64,000 nt of DNA, taken from contig OY727101.1 in NCBI GenBank assembly GCA_963402885.1, forward strand, positions 9,496,917 through 9,560,916. The letters run 5' to 3'. Shown one piece after another: positions 60,230-64,000 of this stretch (its first letter is position 1; each line of letters begins with the position of its first letter). The stretch is from Antedon bifida (Eukaryota; Echinodermata; Crinoidea; Comatulida; Antedonidae). A program made the translations under genes and the position numbers. A model generated the notes under the pieces. The model saw nothing but the letters and a program-made list of their open reading frames with translations, was not told the origin of the DNA and searched no databases.

Positions 60230-60500
60230 TACGAAAATATCTGATAAAACAAGGTACATTAAATACCGTAATACATTAACACGATTACTTAAACTTGCAA
60301 AAAAAAATGACTACACAAATAAATTTAATAACATAAAAAGTGACATCCATAAAACATGGCAAACAATTAATACTGTTCTTGGTTAAAAAAACAATGAATG
60401 AATTACCCTCTTATATGAACAAAAATAAAATAAGCAAAATTACTGAACCCAATCTTATTTCTACTCACTTTAATGAATATTTTGTATTTTGTATTTCCTG
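60230..60500 (+). pseudogene. LINE ORF2 fragment
   Basis: The text YIKYRNTLTRLLKLAKKNDY, followed by FNNIKSDIHKTWQTINTVLG and, after a frameshift, NELPSYMNKNKISKITEPNL and HFNEYF, is the linker between endonuclease and reverse transcriptase in CR1/L2/Jockey-like LINEs. Neither catalytic domain is present. Confidence 0.75.
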
Positions 60501-60899
60501 ACAACACTTGACGAAAATGATATGCAATCGCTGGGGATAGAATCATTTGGGGCGAGACGAAAGCTGAAAATATTTATTCAAAATTTAGATGAAAACAAAA
60601 CTAACGCATCAGACACAGTTTTGGTATGTGATTTGGTATTTTCGTTAAATATTTTTTCTCCTAATCATCTCTCAAATCACTTGCCCCCTTTGATCAACTA
60701 ATTGAATTAATGTTGTGCTGAATTTCAAATCAAACTATAAACAAAATATACAGACTAACTTGCAGTAAAACCAACCAATTTTTGGATTTTCCTGGCTAAT
60801 ATATTAAAAGTCACATGGCACTGTTTATTCTTGCTTTACCAAATTAGTCTTAAAACAGTGCTTTAAACTAATGATCTCTTCATAACTTTTTATTAGAAT

Positions 60900-63605
60900 A
60901 TGTCCACCAGTAGTACAGTTGAAGAAAATGAATGTCCTAGTATCAAAAGGAGATGTGACAATGTGGTAGGTTGTTAATTTTAGTTTTGTAGGCTTAGTTG
61001 GTAAAGAGCGGTAATGTACAAACATCGTACGCTAGCTATAGGCCTAGTCTGATGTTGTCTCGTTTTTTGTGTGTTTATTTTAAAGTGTCATTAAGCATGA
61101 TCTCCTTCGTAAATAGTGATTAGACAAAAGTTGACATTAAGGGAAATAAAACTCTTTCTTACAGTTAATTGACCCTAAACAAGTACTAGAAAAACACAAG
61201 GAAGGGAAAAGGTTGCAGATTTTCTTGCAAGGGGTACCATCCATAGCTCAACAGAGGTTAATTGTGAGACTTACAATCCAAGCATTGATAAACAAACGAG
61301 GTGGCGATCTGTGAGTAACTGATCATTCCTTATAATGCAACCCAGATTAAAATGTGTTAATTATTGTTTTTACTTGATTGACTGAACTTTTTATGTTTAA
61401 TTTTTCCTCAGGTACCCATCGTCTACTCAAAAAACTATGTTGGCCAAGAAAATTGTTAGTGCATATCCAGTTTGTAGGGACACAACACCAGGCCTTGAAG
61501 GACATGTAAACACTATTTTTATTATTATTATTTCAGGGAAGTGGGTACTGAAAGTTAAATACACCTCTTAATCAATCACTACAATTTTACTCTGGTTATT
61601 ATTAGTGTTGGATGAATTTTCCATACAATTTTATTTGTAGAAGCATTTTTATGATGATGGCAAAGGGTTCATTGAATACAGACTAAAAACTGTATGAAGT
61701 TTAAGGTCAGATGAGGAGAAAGGGCAATTTCAAGTGAAACCACGACAGAAACAAAAGTCAGACGATGATGCATCAAACAGAAGAAGATATTAATGAACAG
61801 GAAATGTCTGAGAAGGTATGTAGGCTACATTTTATTAATTTAATAATTATGAATTCATGCACAACTTTAAAGGTGAAACTATATCAACCAAGGTTACCAA
61901 CCAATGCTTTTAACCAACTTTAATGTGATCATAATCATTCTTTAGTGAGATAGCGACCATGCAGTTACATAATGTATATAACATTGCCATTGGTTCTTCT
62001 TGGATAAGGACAATTAACAGCAAGTTTATTGGTTCATTACAGTTATTAAATCTAAGCCTATGTTAACTATTCCTCCATGCAGTTCTGACAGGCTATTAAG
62101 TATTTTATATTTTTACTTTTGTAGGTTACCGTAATGAAGTTTACGACTCCTATTTCTGCTAATCAGGCTAAGATCAGAAAGCTGTTTAGGGAAACATATT
62201 CTTACAGGAGGAAGAAAATAATAGATATGTCCACAATAACAGAGTTCCTTTCGGTTTACCGTAGGATAAAAGAAATGCCTGATTTGGTATGAATACAATT
62301 TCTGGTTCACATTCTCTAAAATAATATGCATAAACATAATGCATAAAGCCTCTATGCGCTTCACATAAAAATAAAAGGACTATGAAATATGAAAGAGAAA
62401 ATAAAAATGAGGGTGACAGGCCAAATAATATCTGAATTGATGGTTTATCAAGGGTGAAAATATTTGTTGAAAAGGTGATTATATACCAAAACACCCTATA
62501 ATTCACTTACAAAAAAATGACAAAAATCAGAGAGTTGCTAAGCTTCTTTGTTTACACCAATCCATCAATATATTTTTCATTTTAGATTGATTTGGAGTTT
62601 GAGTTAATGTATGGCAGCAAACGTTCATCTAACTTTTTAGGAAAGTGGGGTACTTTTTATAAGCCCAGAATTATGCGCTTAGTTGCTCAGGATGGCAGCC
62701 CTTCTATACGGGACTTTAAATGCGTTTATGAAGGTGGTGATCTGTATACACTAATCAAAGAGTTACTACTACCACTTCTTAGAAAATAAAACAAGTAATG
62801 TTAAAAAAAGTTACACTCTATCTGACCCCCAAAACCATTTGTAAATTACAATCAGGCAGTGACATGTGACATGTGTTAGACTGCTAATGGTGGCTCTATA
62901 TTACTGTTTTTAGTTTTATATAGACTGGCCTCATTGAATTATCTTGTTTGTATTTTAATTTTTTGTTTGTGCACTAGGTGATCTCTGTGCGCTTGTGATG
63001 CTGATTTATATGACTTATAGGTCTGCATCTAACTCAAAAAAGCACAGAGGCCAAGCATTGAGTAGATCAGAGGCTGTCAAATATTTCATTCAACATATCC
63101 CAGTAAGTATTACATTAATTTTAATTAATTAATTAAAATACAGGAGTGTCAAAACTCATGACCATTGCTTTAAGACCACATTCAAATGGGAAAATAATAC
63201 TTAAGGCTGTATAGTACCAGAGGGTGAGCTCGTTTATTACATCTAATACTTTATCATAAATAACACTGCTTTTTGTATTGATACAGGATGGAACAGATGT
63301 AGAGCAGTGTGTTAAAGACAAAGCGGTACAATACAGACAGCACTATTTATTGGCTATCGGACCACCAGCACGCCCAAACCAGTACTTTCTCGTCTTAGAC
63401 AAGACGCCAGTGGCTGGTGGGTTGCAAATAATAGAAGCAATGGACAAGCTGCTTAAGGCCCATTATGTTTTTTTCTGTTGAATACGCACCCACTTTAAAA
63501 GATTTTTGGGAGTTTATTGATGCAATAGTATATGGTATAAAAAAACCAGCAGATGCACTCCCACGCGTTAAGGCATTAGCCTCCTCACTAAGGGCTATAT
63601 TGTAG
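60900..63605 (+). pseudogene. Decayed gene of a SAMD3-like family, about 8 exons
   Basis: Exons about 60900-60965, 61165-61310, 61412-61505, 61641-61815, 62126-62287, 62586-62805, 63021-63102 and 63287-63605. Readable blocks are SIAQQRLIVRLTIQALINKR, LYPSSTQKTMLAKKIVSAYP, HFYDDGKGFIEYRLKT, LEFELMYGSKRSSNFLGKW and YLLAIGPPARPNQYFLVLDK, then the tail PTLKDFWEFIDAIVYGI. The order matches uncharacterised proteins labelled SAMD3-like in fish and invertebrates; no SAM domain is visible here. Damage: an in-frame TGA after RLKTV (about 61695), a frameshift near 61770, a TAA after PLLRK (about 62787), and one extra T in a seven-T run near 63468-63474. Molecular function is unknown. It lies just downstream of TNP2 copy 2 on the same strand. 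Confidence 0.65.
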
Positions 63606-64000
63606 TTTTGAAAAATGTACTTCCAAGTGTTAGTGATGAATTTAAAGGTATATTGTGTTCCTTTAATGCTCTAAGGGTAACAGTATATTGTAGTTTTGGT
63701 AGATGCTTTCCCAAGTGTTAGGGCATTAAATTCATAAGTGTAACAGTTACTGTAGTTTTAAACCCACTTTAAAGGATTTTTTGTGAGTTTATTGATAGTA
63801 TATGGTATAAAAAAACTCAGCAGATGCACTCCCAAGCGTTGGGGCATTAGCCTCCTCACTAAGGGCCATATTGTAGTTTTGACAAGCGTACATATATCTT
63901 TAAATTCATCACTATTAAAGAGTAACAGTGAATTGTAGTTTGGGTAGATGCCATCCCAAGTGTTAGGGCATTAAATTCATAAAGGTAACAGTTATTGTAG
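63485..64000 (+). repeat. Partial tandem duplication of the SAMD3-like 3' end
   Basis: The last coding stretch, from about 63489 to 63608, recurs at about 63759-63878 (CCACTTTAAA, GAGTTTATTGAT, AGTATATGGTATAAAAAAA, CAGATGCACTCCCA, CTCCTCACTAAGGGC). The following non-coding part (AGTGTTAGGGCATTAAATTC) also repeats. The period is about 270 bases and continues to the window edge. The second copy lacks an open frame. Confidence 0.75.

Overview
The window is a piece of an animal (metazoan) genome. It is AT-rich, its genes carry many GT-AG introns, and it is crowded with transposons. An invertebrate deuterostome such as an echinoderm fits the gene and repeat content, including Penelope-like elements, THAP-type and TNP2-type transposases and many copies of the palindromic octamer TAGGCCTA. 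No feature fixes the species.

Layout. 1-4 kb: a tRNA-derived SINE and a LINE fragment. 4.1-16.2 kb (minus): a complete seven-exon ZNF318-like zinc-finger gene, with an upstream promoter-like stretch to about 16.9 kb. 17.3-26.4 kb: two pieces of a Penelope-like element flank a tail-to-tail pair of intact multi-exon genes. One is a stand-alone P2X7 C-terminal (zinc ballast) domain protein (plus), the other a THAP-domain protein with a DDE-transposase-like body (minus); their stop codons are 16 bp apart. 29.1-34.5 kb (minus): a seven-exon SR splicing factor of the SRSF4/5/6 group. 34.6-38 kb: MITEs and no recognisable gene.

39.0-57.2 kb is a nest of transposons that can be read layer by layer. 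The outermost layer is a Merlin/ISXO2-like transposase gene (minus). Its last exon is cut by a 6.17 kb element (39106-45276, 3-bp target duplication ATA) that carries an XPG/FEN1-like nuclease gene, and that element's intron holds a 1.73 kb TTAA-flanked insertion. Between the Merlin exons lies a second unit with a BEN-domain gene (minus) and a broken TNP2/CACTA-type transposase (plus). That transposase is itself cut by a second XPG-nuclease element (50618-54297, target duplication CCT), which contains a SINE. Removing the XPG elements on paper restores both interrupted reading frames, so the boundaries and the order of insertion can be inferred. The two XPG elements share TAGT...ACTA termini, long inverted repeats built from about 150-bp subrepeats, and perfect DR1-type AGGTCAAAGGTCA motifs.

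57.2-64 kb: a minisatellite, a second and different TNP2-type transposase pseudogene, a LINE fragment, and a decayed gene resembling the SAMD3-like family with a duplicated 3' end.

The genes that look functional are the ZNF318-like, SRSF, P2X7-C and THAP genes. Most of the rest is transposon-derived and damaged. All exon calls come from reading splice signals and frame continuity by eye; no transcript or database search was possible.
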